Made by a program: the position numbers and the translations under genes. From NCBI GenBank assembly GCA_963920635.1, contig OY987298.1:131387735-131451734 (forward strand): a DNA stretch of 64,000 nucleotides, in the 5' to 3' direction. Numbering within the stretch: the first letter of the stretch is position 1; every line of letters starts with the position of its first letter. This DNA is from Pseudeuparius sepicola (lineage: Eukaryota; Arthropoda; Insecta; Coleoptera; Anthribidae). The notes beneath the pieces are model-generated. The model did no database searches, had not been told where the DNA came from, and saw only the letters and a list, made by a program, of their open reading frames with translations. Below are positions 24,701-35,661 of this stretch, in pieces.

Positions 24701-25836
24701 CACGGGCGTAGCCAGGATTTAGTTTTGGGGAGGGTTTAGTTTGAGAAGTAAATAAAACAACAAAAATATACTTACATGAAATTTAATATCTATATATTCA
24801 TCCGAAAAACTACGACATATTTATAAAGTTCTTAACTTTAAATGAAATGGATAAATTAACTTCGTTCCTCTGCGCTAAATCTAAAACCATTAAAGAAGAA
24901 ATCTTCGGCTTTTTCTTTTAAATATATCCACTACTTCATCTGCATGAATTTCTGTTCCATAGTGAATGTTCATTAGAGCCAAACCATTAAGTCTGTTTTC
25001 ACTTGTAGTGTTTCGTAAATAGTTTTTCAGTCTCCTTAGGCTCGAGAAAGACCTTTCTGGGGTAGCAGTGGATACAGGAATGGTAGCGAAGATTTGTAGT
25101 AATGTTTAAATATTAGGATAAAGGTTTTTATCGCACATATCTAGGCATTCCAAACTAGATTTCGGGGTAGGCAGTCTTCTTATCAGCATGCAAGGTAGCT
25201 GAAGCTTTGATAGCTAAATCCAAATTAGTTTCTTTATTAGAAACCCCTTGACCTTGACTACACCACTTTTTCCAGTAGTCCATACCTTTAGGTTTATCAC
25301 CCTTCCTTTTTTCCCCTCCATTTTTCGACAGTCATAATGATTCCCGTATCTATCCTTAACAAGGTCATCGAATAACAGTGCACCAAAATAATTACTCACT
25401 TACACGGTACACTTAATTTTCTTCACTATTCGTTCACCACTTTTCACTTTTATTCGCTTCGAGTTCGCATGGAACAATGCTGCCGTAAGCGCGGTCACGC
25501 GCCGCTTATATAGCAGCCCAGTAGCCGTCCAGAAACTTCCACGAACTTCCACGAACTTCCACAAAGTTCCGCTCATTTCGACCGAGGGGCGTGGCGAATA
25601 ATCGAGAAATAACGCAAAGTGTCCCTACAATACAAAATAGTTCGGCTGCAACTGCGTCTGCCTCTCGTCAAAAGATGGCGCTAGGCGCTACTATTACTAC
25701 ATATATTCAAACGTAATAATAATTTAACTCTTCACTCCTCGTATTTTTTCGGTATAATATTAGGTAATATTTTGCTTATTTCGGGGGGGGGGGGGGTTTG
25801 AATCCCCGAAACCCCCCCCCCTTGGCTACGCCCGTG
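24701..25836 (-). mobile_element. Deleted hAT element
   Basis: Ends CACGGGCGTAGCC (24701) and GGCTACGCCCGTG (25836), flanked by a perfect 8-bp duplication GATGAGGG (24693-24700 and 25837-25844), the hAT hallmark. A G-run sits just inside the right end. On the minus strand a TATATAAG box (near 25510) and a stretch like a 5' leader precede coding relics; three ACTTCCACGA words lie at 25528-25560 just upstream of the TATA box. At 1136 bp it is an internally deleted copy. Confidence 0.88.
24890..25190 (-). pseudogene. hAT transposase C-terminal fragment
   Basis: Reading the minus strand gives ECLDMCDKNLYPNI, a stop, then TLLQIFATIPVSTATPERSF and SSLRRLKNYLRNTTSENRLN, ending IFKRKSRRFLL and a stop at 24890-24892. 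PVSTATPERSFSSLRRLK is the hAT dimerisation signature. The in-frame stop before TLLQIF and the missing catalytic part make it a relic. It sits in the hAT element 24701-25836 in the orientation expected from that element's TATA box. Confidence 0.82.
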
Positions 25837-25972
25837 GATGAGGGGATCGGATGGCTTCCTCACCCCTGTCACAAGCACGGACCCAGTTGCGCCAGAATCC
25901 GTCCTAAATAACATATTTTGCGGGTGAAAAACTGATTTCGGGGGCCGTTGCGGGTGCCGCAACGCAGGCATA

Positions 25973-27651
25973 GGGGAATGCGGGGCAATATGGGGTACCG
26001 GGGTATAACGGGGTACGAGTATTTTTACTAGATACAGCCTAACTGAAGCAGCCAAATTTCAAATCTACATGTCCCCTTCCACCTCTTTTCGATGCAAGAC
26101 CACGCCCCAGGTCAAGTCAATTCAGTGAGTACATAGCTATTGTTGGGAGTACAACAGCTCCCGTGTTTTAAAACTTGTGTTTACGTTTTTTCAAGATAAA
26201 TACAGTTTCTATACGATTTTCGATGTGAGTTTTATTGCTTAATTAAACTTATTATTAAGTATGATTAATCTAAATCATTTTATCGAAAAATAATTGTCGT
26301 TGTAAATTTTATTTATGTTTTATTGTAAAACGTGCGTCGGGGCAAAATGGGGTATTAGAGATGGGGCAAAATGGTGTACCCTGGGTACCCGAGTACCGTA
26401 CCCGTATGTCCTATTGAAATACCTACAAGGCAATTTAGTTTTATTCTTGGACACTTCAACAGTTGATAGAAAATCATAAAATATAACTATTTTGTCAATA
26501 ACTTTTTATACACAGCCGCCTCGTTTTCGAAATACAGGATGTTTAAATTGTGAAAAATTGTAACGTTTTATTTTTTATTTTTCCAACCGTTAAAGATAAT
26601 TAAACGAAATTTTGTACACAACATGCATTGTTCCAGTGTCACAAAATACGGTAATACCAAGTTCCCAATGTAGCCAGTGGCGGAGATTTGGGTATACAAT
26701 ACCCTTGAATATTATTTATTATTCTAAGCAAAAACTGTCTCTTGACTTTTTTGTATCTGCCGAAGTTCTACGGGAAAATTAATTTATCTTTTATTGCTTT
26801 TATGGAATGCAAAAAATAATTTATTTAATTTGAAAAAAATGTCATTTTAGATTTCTCTTTGGCCAGTACTGAACCAAAATGTAAATTTAGGTACCGTCAA
26901 GAGACGGTTTTTGCTTAGAAGAAAAAAGCTCTACAGTGCCGTGTCAGTATTTTTCTCGATAAAACAAATGTAGTGTATCTCCACCACTAGCTATATTTTG
27001 GGAACTTGGTATTATCATATTTTGTGACACTTGATCAATGCATGTACCAAATTTCGTTTAAATACCTTTAACGGAAGGAAAAATAAAAGTAAAATGTTAA
27101 AATTTTTGAGAATTCATCCTGTATCTCAAAAACGAAGCGGCTGTAGATAAAAAGTTGTGCCACAAAATAATAATATTTTTAATTTTACATCACCCCCGTT
27201 GAAGTGTCCCAGAATAAAACTGAATCAACCTGAATATTGTTTAATTTGTTTAGATGGCGAAACGATATAAACGAAAAACACTAACATTTTCATGTTTTTA
27301 CGTTTTTATTTTTTTTATTTAAAGATTACTGTTTGCTTAATAAAACATGTTGGAGAAACGTCTCTTTAAATCACCAAAAACTCACTATTTTAAAGCATTA
27401 TTGTACTACCCCATTTTACCCCTCTTGGTACCCCATTAAACCCCGCATACGGGGCAAAACGGGGCAAAGCGCAATTTTCATAAAAGTCCAAAAAAGTTAA
27501 AACTCAGTTACTGATTCCGTTATACAAAATGTTGTTAATGTTACTAAACATATCTAACTACCTGTAAATATAAATATATAATTATTTCATTTATATATCC
27601 CAGAAATATGGGGCTATGAAATTAAGTACCCCATATTGGCCCGCATTCCCC
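25973..27651. mobile_element. 1.7-kb element, TIR GGGGAATGCGGG, TA target
   Basis: 26-bp terminal inverted repeats starting GGGGAATGCGGG and including CAATATGGGGTAC (one mismatch), between TA at 25971-25972 and 27652-27653. Subterminal copies of GGGGCAAAATGGGGTA-like words occur on both sides (26337-26400, 27405-27475). A separate foldback (about 26433-27226) sits in the middle. No transposase was recognised. Confidence 0.8.
26433..27226. mobile_element. Foldback nested in the 25973-27651 element
   Basis: Inverted arms read TTTTATTCTTGGACACTTCAA on the left and their near complement on the right. Inner words ACCAAGTTCCCAA and TTGGGAACTTGGT pair as well, so most of the ~790 bp folds on itself. 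Exact ends are uncertain by several bases. Confidence 0.65.
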
Positions 27652-27653
27652 TA

Positions 27654-28123
27654 CTCTGCTCGCTTGTGCTTGCTGCACTTGCTGCACTTCGTGTACCAAC
27701 GCCCCTCCAATCATCAGCCTTAATGACGACGACGACGACGACGAAATAATAATAATATAGTAAAATTTTCTACTTGAGTAGAATTACTTCCCACAATACA
27801 CACTTTTTTCCAGCTCTTCGCATTTTCAAACTAGTCTACATCATTAACTACTGCTCTTATAGCAAAAAAATGAATAAAACCTTTTTGATAGAAAATTTAA
27901 TTTTCTTTCATTTTGAATAGAATGACCTTTTCGCTAGGACGCTCAATTTTCCAGATAATAGCGAAAAATCTTAAAACCGACCCACCTCTCGCTTAACGCA
28001 TAGGGTCCACTGCTGGGGACTTTTGGTATGTTACTCCTAAGGGCCAACCCTGCAACTTAAAACAATAATCCGTTGAGCACTATTCATTTTTATTTATTCA
28101 TTCATGTTTTCGTTTCCTGGCCT
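27654..28123. repeat. Right terminal repeat region of the 8.9-kb element
   Basis: Contains a (GAC)n/(AAT)n microsatellite at 27725-27760 and, from about 27840, the inverted counterpart of 19204-19495 (CGCTAGGACGCT, GGGGACTTTTGGTATGTTACTCC). No gene. Confidence 0.7.
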
Positions 28124-28128
28124 ATCTT

Positions 28129-28903
28129 CCCTATCTCCGGTTTCGAGATTTCCCATTCTCAATGAATCACCCTGTATAATCTAAACAGGTACAGTTAAAA
28201 AATTTGATATATTTATGTAGATAGGCACCTATTATTATTTACTAACTAGTATAATAAGTATCTAATATAAAGAATATGATACGTTTTCATTAAGGCGACA
28301 CACAATTTTTATTAGGAAAATAAGTTTCCTAGCTTCCTCAATTTTATATAAAAACTGTAAAACGTACTGTCTAGTTCAAATAATTTTAAGACATTAAATT
28401 TCATCAGTTTTAATTTTTTTTGGTTCCAAAATTAAAGTTTGAAACTTGGTGTGTCAGGATTTTTTGCGAACGGTTTCAACAAATCCTCTGACTATGTATC
28501 ATTATTGAGTACAGCGGTACATCTTCATTTTTTACTCAATGGTCTCATTTAGTACTATGATACTATTTATTGATGAACCTTTTAAAGCATGATATTGACT
28601 ATTGACATTGTCAGGGAACAGAAAGGTGTCCGTCCACGTCAGTCGATAAATAATTTCTGATCAATTAGTTACTACCTACAATGAAAACAATATTAAAATC
28701 GTCACATATTCAACCCATTAACCGAAATAAAAACAACAGATGGCATTTCTCATCTTGGTGCTCCTTTGGCCCCAAAATTTAGGTAATTACTACAGCGCTG
28801 TAATTACCTATCTACTTTTTTTTGTGTTTTTGAAGACTGCTTTTAAGCTCCAACGTTATTTGAATAAGACAGAGAAAATAAGACAGTTCTTCGTGGGTTC
28901 ACC
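28129..28903 (+). promoter_or_regulatory. OR2 5' flank
   Basis: 28129-28330 matches 60745-60955 (CCCTATCTCCGGTTTC to GGCGACACACA). 28325-28903 matches the OR1 flank without its MITE and ends in the same GGGTTCACC before the ATG. The conserved block lies at 28691-28752, and CTGTAATTACCTAT near 28797. Confidence 0.6.
28691..28752 (+). promoter_or_regulatory. Conserved OR upstream block, OR2
   Basis: Same word order as in the OR1 block (AAATCGTCACATAT, AACCCATTAACCGAAATAAA, CAGATGGCATTTCTCAT), ending about 150 bases before the ATG. Confidence 0.5.
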
Positions 28904-31018
28904 ATGACTTCAGACCTCTTCAAAGACATAATTGCAGACCAAGAGTGGTTGATGATTATTTCTGGAATATGGCCAAAGAAAAACGCATCGTTGGTTTACA
29001 AGCTCAGGAAATATGCTACTTTATTTTTTACGTTAACTCTAAACATCATCCTGACAAGCGGTCTCATTGGCTCTGGGGATATGGTCAAGTTGTTGGAATG
29101 CCTTGTATTCTACACGGAAAATATGTCGCATTTGATTAAGAGGGAATCGTTTATATTTAATAAAAAAATATTTTTGGAATTGCTTGAATATTTGAATGAT
29201 GATGGGTTCATGAAGCATTCAAAAAAATACGAGAGTTATATAATAAAGGCATTAAACACGACAAAGTATTTGATTAAATTTTACTCTTGGACTTTGGTTA
29301 TTGCCATAATTTCTGATATAGTGTTTCCAGGTATTTAAACTAATTTCTAGTATTTACTATGCATTATAATAACACATCTTTTTATATTAGATATTGTATC
29401 TTGTATAATGCATTAGTTTTCTAAATATTTTTTTAACCGACCATAAATAATTGGTATATTATCGATGAATGTATAACTAAGTATTTATTTGTGTCTTTAG
29501 TTCTGGAAAAGAAGGCTTTACCAACAATTCCATCTCAAGGAAAAGGTTATCAAAAATACATTATCTACTCAGTAGAGATTTTAGGTTTGGCTATAACAGT
29601 ATGGAACAACTTAGCAATCGACTTGCTGCTGGTTGGATTGCTGCAAATAGCATCTGCCCATCTGGATATTTTGTACGAGAAATTGGCTTCCGCTGACATT
29701 GATACAAAGCTCCAGAACACAATTTCCACGGAACCATATTTGATGGAGTATTTTAGGCAATGCGCTATTTACCATACGAAAATAATTAGGTAAATAAGCC
29801 GTCTACAGTGTGATTTACTTTTACTACAAAGAGTTTCTCTATGTTCTTGTGAAATAAAGTAGGCATCTGAAAGAAAATTCCAGTAATGAAGTGGAATAAC
29901 AAAATTAACAATTAAAAAAATATATATACGTGGTACATTGACAATAGGCGTTTTTTATGAAGAAATAAATGATCATTGAAAATGATGTCGGTTTATCAAA
30001 AAAAAGCGTAGGTGTAGAAATTATTTTTAAAAAAGTGTGTGTTCTATTATCCCGCACGCCATTGGTAAAGTTAACATCGTTTCTGAGATATTAAAAAACC
30101 TTTTTAAAATAAATTTTAACACCCTATATCTTTATTATTAATTATTTCCGGACACATTATCTTCGCGTAACAATTTTTGCTTAAAATGAGATTTTCTACC
30201 CTCAGTTTTATTTATGACCTTTACAACTGGGATACCCTGTGCAATAAACATATTTCTGTAAGGTCGAAGAAAAAAGTTATTGTTAAACTATTTTTATTAT
30301 TTTATTATTTTGTTCGAAGGGTTGGATCACTCGCTAGTCGCGTGACTCAATTTCACTTACAAAATAAAATGCCACTTTTAATGCTATTTTAACATCATAA
30401 ATTACTATTAAATTACACTTTTATTTCCAGATTCGTCAAAACCGTTGAAAAAGTATTTTCTCTGGGCCTTCTTGTTCAGTTAGGAGGGAGTATTGTGGTT
30501 ATCTGCACCTCTGGGTTTCATGTTTTGCTTGTAAGTTCATATTAATAACTCTATTATACGACTTCCGAAACTATTGCAGATTCCATGGATTTCAATTCAA
30601 ATGATAACCGCTGTTGGATATTTTTTGGGGACCATTATGCAACTGTCAATGTACTGCTGGTTTGGAAACGAAGTTAAGGAAAAGGCAAGCAAGAAGGCTT
30701 TTTTATTTAAAAATATATTAAAAGTCGGGGATTTTAGAGCGTAAAAATTTTGGATGCTTGCTACATGTCTCGATGGTATGAGTTTACTCCTAAAGTAAGA
30801 CGCGTGATTTTATTAATAATGGAAAGATCAAAGACTCCACTACTAATAGAAGCTTCTAGAATTGGGAATCTGTCGCTACAAACATTTACAACTGTGAATA
30901 AACACACTCCAGTAGGTACAGTGAAATTTTGATTCATTATATTTTTCAGATTATGAGATGGTCTTACAAATACCTTGCAGTGTTGCAGAATATGTATTAC
31001 GCTGACAGTTCTTATTAG
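28904..31018 (+). CDS. Odorant receptor OR2 (insect 7tm_6 family)
   Basis: Recent duplicate of OR1 with the same role expected: a ligand-specific odorant receptor subunit acting with Orco. Six exons: 28904-29330, 29501-29789, 30431-30530, 30580-30684, 30738-30893, 30950-31018, again 381 codons plus stop and the same phases. The two proteins differ at about 13 of the 142 residues of exon 1 and about 7 of the 96 of exon 2 by eye. Several changes lie in or near membrane segments (for example FVTLTL to FFTLTL, LAITAW to LAITVW), where ligand specificity could shift. The fourth intron starts GC (30685). AATAAA follows at 31692, after an inserted MITE that lengthens the 3' untranslated region by 530 bases if the same signal is used. 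Intact, so probably functional. Confidence 0.93.
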
Positions 31019-31120
31019 AAATAAGTTATCACTTCACTAGTTCCTAGCTCACACACACATAGAAAAAGAAAAAAAAACAAGAAGTAACTAACATAACAGA
31101 ATATTTGTAGGTGCTACATA

Positions 31121-31650
31121 CAGTGTGTCCGCGGATGGAGTCCCCATTCATTTTTCAACAAAAAGTCATTCTTGATAAAAGTTTCTGCTTCTCGAAACAA
31201 GATGGTCTACTTAGAAAATTTTTGATTTTTTTATACAGGGTGCCCAAAAAAATACAAAAATATTAAATACCATCAAGAATAAACTACCTTTATTTTTTTG
31301 ATTGCCAAGTGTGGAACTTCTTTGTTTTTAGAAATATCCAAAACATTTATTTAGAAAAGTTGTTTAGAATTAAAAGACGTGTCCGATTGTAACTTTTCAA
31401 GCAAATCGGCCGACTTTGATTTAAATAGGTAAAAAAAAAAACAAAAAATCAAAGTCATAGTAAAAGTTTTTGATATTTTTAAAAATAAATGTATTCTTGA
31501 TGGTATATCATGTTTTTGTATTTTTTGGGCACCCTGTATAAAAAATCCAAAATTCGAGAAGCAGAAACTTTTATCAAGAATGACTTTTTGTTGAAAAATG
31601 AAATTTTTGGTCCATTTGTCCTCTTGGGGACTCTATCCACGGACACACTG
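31121..31650. mobile_element. Foldback MITE in the OR2 3' region
   Basis: Ends CAGTGTGTCCGCGGAT and ATCCACGGACACACTG, flanked by TA (31119-31120 and 31651-31652). The arms pair over nearly the full 530 bp. OR1 has the uninterrupted site near 10339-10350 (GCTACAATTATATATAG). TA target and CAGTGTGTCC ends point to a Tc1/mariner-type non-autonomous element. An internal CAGGGTGCCCAAAAAA and its complement look like a second layer of ends. Confidence 0.88.
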
Positions 31651-31652
31651 TA

Positions 31653-32480
31653 TATAGATAGTAATGCTTATCTATTATTCTATTGTACAGGAATAAAGTT
31701 ATTGCTTAGAATCAAACTAGGTGCGATTTATTTTAACATATCAAGAAGAAATGGTCAACACCTCGATGTCGATTTTTATTAATACCTATAACCTATAACA
31801 TACCTATTATATATTATATATAATATAACAGGTGACCTGGGCTCCGCCTTTTCTACTCTAAGTAAATACATGACAGCTTATTTGCATAGTCTATATGAAA
31901 GGGTGGTGGGGAATCAGTAATTCAAGAGGGGGGTTTTCTGCAGGTCATACTTCTGGAGGCTACTACGTTTTTTATTTTTTAATTAAAAAAATCAAAGTAT
32001 AAAAAAAAAAACTTCAATTATTTTATGTTTGGGGCAAGTATAAATCTTTTTCTACTCCTATGCTAGTAACATAGGTACCTATTAAGTGACGGTTTAGGTT
32101 ATAAGTAAGTTCATTGTTACGAACACTGACACGTAATGACTGACATGAAATGACTGACACGTAATAAAAAAAATTACGTATCTGTTCTTAATTAAAACGC
32201 AATTATCACGGGTGCCTTGTTAGCGCGGCATCCGCGTCACCATAGCAACTAACCATCATACTAGGTACCTAATTGTTGCCTGTCAGATAATCAGAAGTAT
32301 AGTTCATCTATTATAATAGTTTTTCTTTCGCCGAAGAAAAATTATAATACAAAACTCGAGTTGTAAGCTTATTACATACTCGTGGAATTACAGCACTCGC
32401 CGCTGCGCGGCTCGTGCGCAACTTTTCCACTCATACGTAATAAGCTGTTTACAACTCTCGCTATGTAATATACTATTATA
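31653..32480. repeat. OR2 3' flank and an insertion absent from the OR1 copy
   Basis: 31653-32045 matches the OR1 3' flank (10345-10480, 10976-11125 and 13926-13965). 32046-32478 has no counterpart there. It contains a long imperfect hairpin at 32356-32458 (GTTGTAAGCTTATTAC paired with GTAATAAGCTGTTTACAAC) with a GC-rich tip (CGCCGCTGCGCGGC), probably another short element. Confidence 0.6.
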
Positions 32481-34005
32481 CACTGTGTCCCGGATAAAAA
32501 TGAACAGCATGTGGATATTGCAAACGGTGAGTGATAGAGCAACGGTTAAATGGGGAAAAAGTTGCGCAATTTTGAGGTCAATAAAATGTCTGAAACAGAT
32601 TTCTAATATCTTTTTTCGTTTTTGAGTTATTTTGAAAAAAGTAAAATTTTGCGTTTTGGATTTTATTTTTTTCTGAAGTTGTTATCACAGATAGAAAAAA
32701 AAGAAAAACACTTTCTTATGGCACTTTTTAACGGACTTTAAGGTGGAGTTTTTAGATTTGTTCTACAACGTTTCGTTTTTGAGAAACCATCTTCAACTTA
32801 ATTTTTTTAAATACGGACCTGGATTTTTTTTTCAGATTTTGAAAGCACTTTTCATTGCAAATACCATGATGTTTGACTTGAAATATTTTAAAAATGTTTT
32901 AAGACAATTATAGTGAAAATTCCTTTTTTTCCATTCATTTTTTTCTATTGCGGCTCTGTATTTAATAATAAGAAGTCTAAATATTAATCAGTATTGACAA
33001 CAATTTAACTTACAAGTTATCTTTCAATTGGAGAACTAAAAAAGGACGGCAAAGGCTAATAACAGTCACATACGATAATAAAAATTTAATAAAAATCCTC
33101 CACCTAGAAGGCTTTGAAACAACGAAACCAACCCCTTGTCATTTGTCATAACTCCCACTGTATCATTTAGTTAACAATTTGTATCATCAGAAATGGAGCG
33201 TGCTTTTTCAAATGATGACAAATTTAACATATCAGCATGGTATAGGTATCTTGTGTCACAGAAATAGTGTAGAGGCCGAACAAATGTATTGTTGCAATTA
33301 ATAAATGGCAAAAGTTACTGGTTTCGTTGGCTTAAAGCTTTCTTCTCACAATTAGAAAAAGCGAAGAATTTACTCCAAAACACAATGCGACACTGTTTGC
33401 TGTACGAGAACAGAGGAAAACACCAGACAGGGCCGTATTTAAAAATATTAAGTTTTCGAAGTCAAAATAAACTGTAAGTTAAATTGTTGTCAATACTGAT
33501 TAATATTTAGACTTCTTATTATTAAATACAGGGCCGCAATAGGAAAAAATGAATGGAAAAAAAGGAATTTTCAATATAATTGTCTCAAAACATTTTTAAA
33601 ATATTTAGGGTCATACATCATGGTATTTGCAATGAAAAGTGCTTTCAAAATCTGCAAAAAAAATCCAGGTCCGTATTTAAAAAAATAAAGTTGAAGATGG
33701 TTTCTCAAAAACGAAACGTCTTACAACAAATCTAAAAACTCCACCTTAAAGTCCGTTAAAAAGTGCCATAAGAAAGGGTTTTTCTTTTTTTCTATCTGTG
33801 ATAACAACTTCAGAAAAAAATAAAATCCAAAACGCAAAATTTTACTTTTTTCAAAATAACTCAAAAACGAAAAAAAATATTAGAAATCTGTTTCTGCCAT
33901 TTTATTGACCTCAAAATTGCGCAACTTTTTTCCCATTTAACCGTTGCCGTATCTCTTACCGTTTGCAATATCCCCATGCTGTTCATTCTTATCCGGGACA
34001 CAGTG
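32481..34005. mobile_element. Complete foldback element, TA target
   Basis: Ends CACTGTGTCCCGGAT and ATCCGGGACACAGTG, between TA at 32479-32480 and 34006-34007. Arms of about 520 bases are inverted copies of each other; the unique centre spans about 33025-33470. The centre contains MERAFSNDDKF (from 33194), similar to the start of some mariner-like transposases, then a stop and an unrecognised 62-residue frame (33289-33477). This could be the parent of the solo arm at 10500-10975. Confidence 0.82.
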
Positions 34006-34131
34006 TATATTAATTGTTGCCTTAAGAACATAAACCTTTAAATTATGTGTGTCCTCAGAACCGCAGAGGGTGAGTCTGAAATAGTGCACATCCTTTTAGG
34101 GGTGTTCAAATTTGGTATATATGTTACGGTT

Positions 34132-35391
34132 AAAGTGTTTACTTGGCTAGTTTATAGACTAGCTGGATAGTATACAAACTATCCAAATGTCTGGTTATTT
34201 TGATGGAAAATCATCTTTTCACTAAAATAGCCACGAATATTGGTTGGTTTGTATACTATCGAGCTAGTTTACAAACTATATAAGATTTGTCGCTAAAGTA
34301 CAAAGCACAAGAAAATTACACAAATTAACCAGCGTTTTTGGCTAGTCTACAAACTATCCACAGTATTTGGATAAAGTGTGAACTTAATATTGCTATAATA
34401 ACCAACTCGTTGGTTAGTACGTAAATATAAACTAACCAATTCCCTTTGGTTAATTTGTTAGAAAAGTGAGGTTATGTTTATGGCAAGTGAGTCCTGTTAT
34501 TGTCAGTGGCGCACCCAGAAAATACGACTTAAGGGAGCCCAACTTAAAAAGTTTGACGTATTGCATACAAAATAATTTATGATTAAAAGAAATTTCCAGG
34601 CCAGTCTCGGATTGGGAAAATAATTGCCGAGAGTCGCACAGAGGACAGTACATCTACGATACCACCCTCGAGAATTTTTTAAAATATGAGAGGTCTGGGG
34701 GGGGGCGAGGAGCCCTGCCCCCCTCCTTGGATGCGCCACTGGTTGTTGTTTACTGTGTCTTGTGAAATTTGTCTATTATGACTACGTTTATCTCGTGACA
34801 ACTCGATCGGATTGAAATGGATCCGATTGAGTTGTGTCAAATCTTTTATAATTCTACGTTTACATCATCAGCATTTAAATCCTACGGTTTTTAATCCTCT
34901 CTAGGGACATTATCTTATTATACTTATTCCACAGTAGGTTGGGGCACGTTCTGGCCAACTTCTGTTTGGAAATAGCGGCTCGACTTGAAATTTTAAATAT
35001 GAATTTCAATCTGTAGTGTTTACGCCGTCTATTTGAGTCCGCTCCAGTGAATTCAAACCTCTCTCAATCGGATCGAACACGTCGAGATAAACGTAGTCTA
35101 TTTGATTATTAAAAATGAATCAACTACTAGCAATATTAAGTTCACACTTTATCCAACTACTGTGGATAGTTTGTAAACTAGCCAAAAACGTCGGTTAATT
35201 TGTGTAATTTTCTTGTGGTTTGTACTTTAGCGACAAATCTTATATAGTTTGTAAACTAGCTGGATAGTACACAAACCAACCAATATTCCTGGCTATTTTA
35301 GTGAAAAGACGATTTTCCATCAAAATAACCAGACATTCGGATAGTTTGTATACTATCCAGCTAGTCTATAAACTAGCCAAGTAAACACTTT
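34132..35391. mobile_element. 1.26-kb foldback, TIR AAAGTGTTTACTTGG
   Basis: Begins AAAGTGTTTACTTGGCTAG and ends in its exact complement. The arms (34132-34480, 35100-35391) contain many copies of TAGTTTGTAAACTAGC-like palindromic words. The site is uninterrupted near 14090-14105 in the OR1 flank. A 238-bp hAT-like element (34504-34741) is inserted in the loop side. Confidence 0.85.
34504..34741. mobile_element. Short hAT-type MITE nested in the foldback
   Basis: Ends CAGTGGCGCACCCAG and GGATGCGCCACTG, flanked by GTTATTGT (34496-34503) and GTTGTTGT (34742-34749), an 8-bp duplication with one change. A G-run and a C-run lie near the right end. No coding capacity. Confidence 0.8.
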
Positions 35392-35661
35392 TTTTTTGGG
35401 TATCCTGATGAACACTGTGGTGTCAGATTTTAAATATAAAAATGGGTAAATGGTTTTATTGAAAATCGAGGGTATAAAAAAAATCGTAGCGGGCTCTATA
35501 TTTGCATTTTCCCAACGGTAGAAATGCTAAAAGAATAGTTATTTATGTACCAAAGCACTGAAGTTCAACTTTTTATGACTCATGTGGAATTTAGTTGCCG
35601 AGGCCTCTGTCTGCGGCAAACAAACCACATGAGTCATAAAAAGAACTTCAGTGCCGAGGTA

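Larger units (their letters stand above)
19204..28123. mobile_element. 8.9-kb insertion with ~300-bp terminal inverted repeats
   Basis: The left end AGGCCAGGAAACGAA and the right end TTCGTTTCCTGGCCT begin inverted repeats that stay recognisable for about 290-300 bases (19204-19495 against 28123-27840). They are flanked by ATCTT at 19199-19203 and 28124-28128. The uninterrupted sequence exists at 60735-60760 (TTTTGATCT then CCCTATCTCCGG), which defines the insertion independently. The ends AG...CT recall Polintons, but the duplication is 5 bp rather than 6 and no polymerase, integrase or capsid relics were seen, so the class is open. The interior is filled with later insertions, listed separately. 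Confidence 0.75.
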
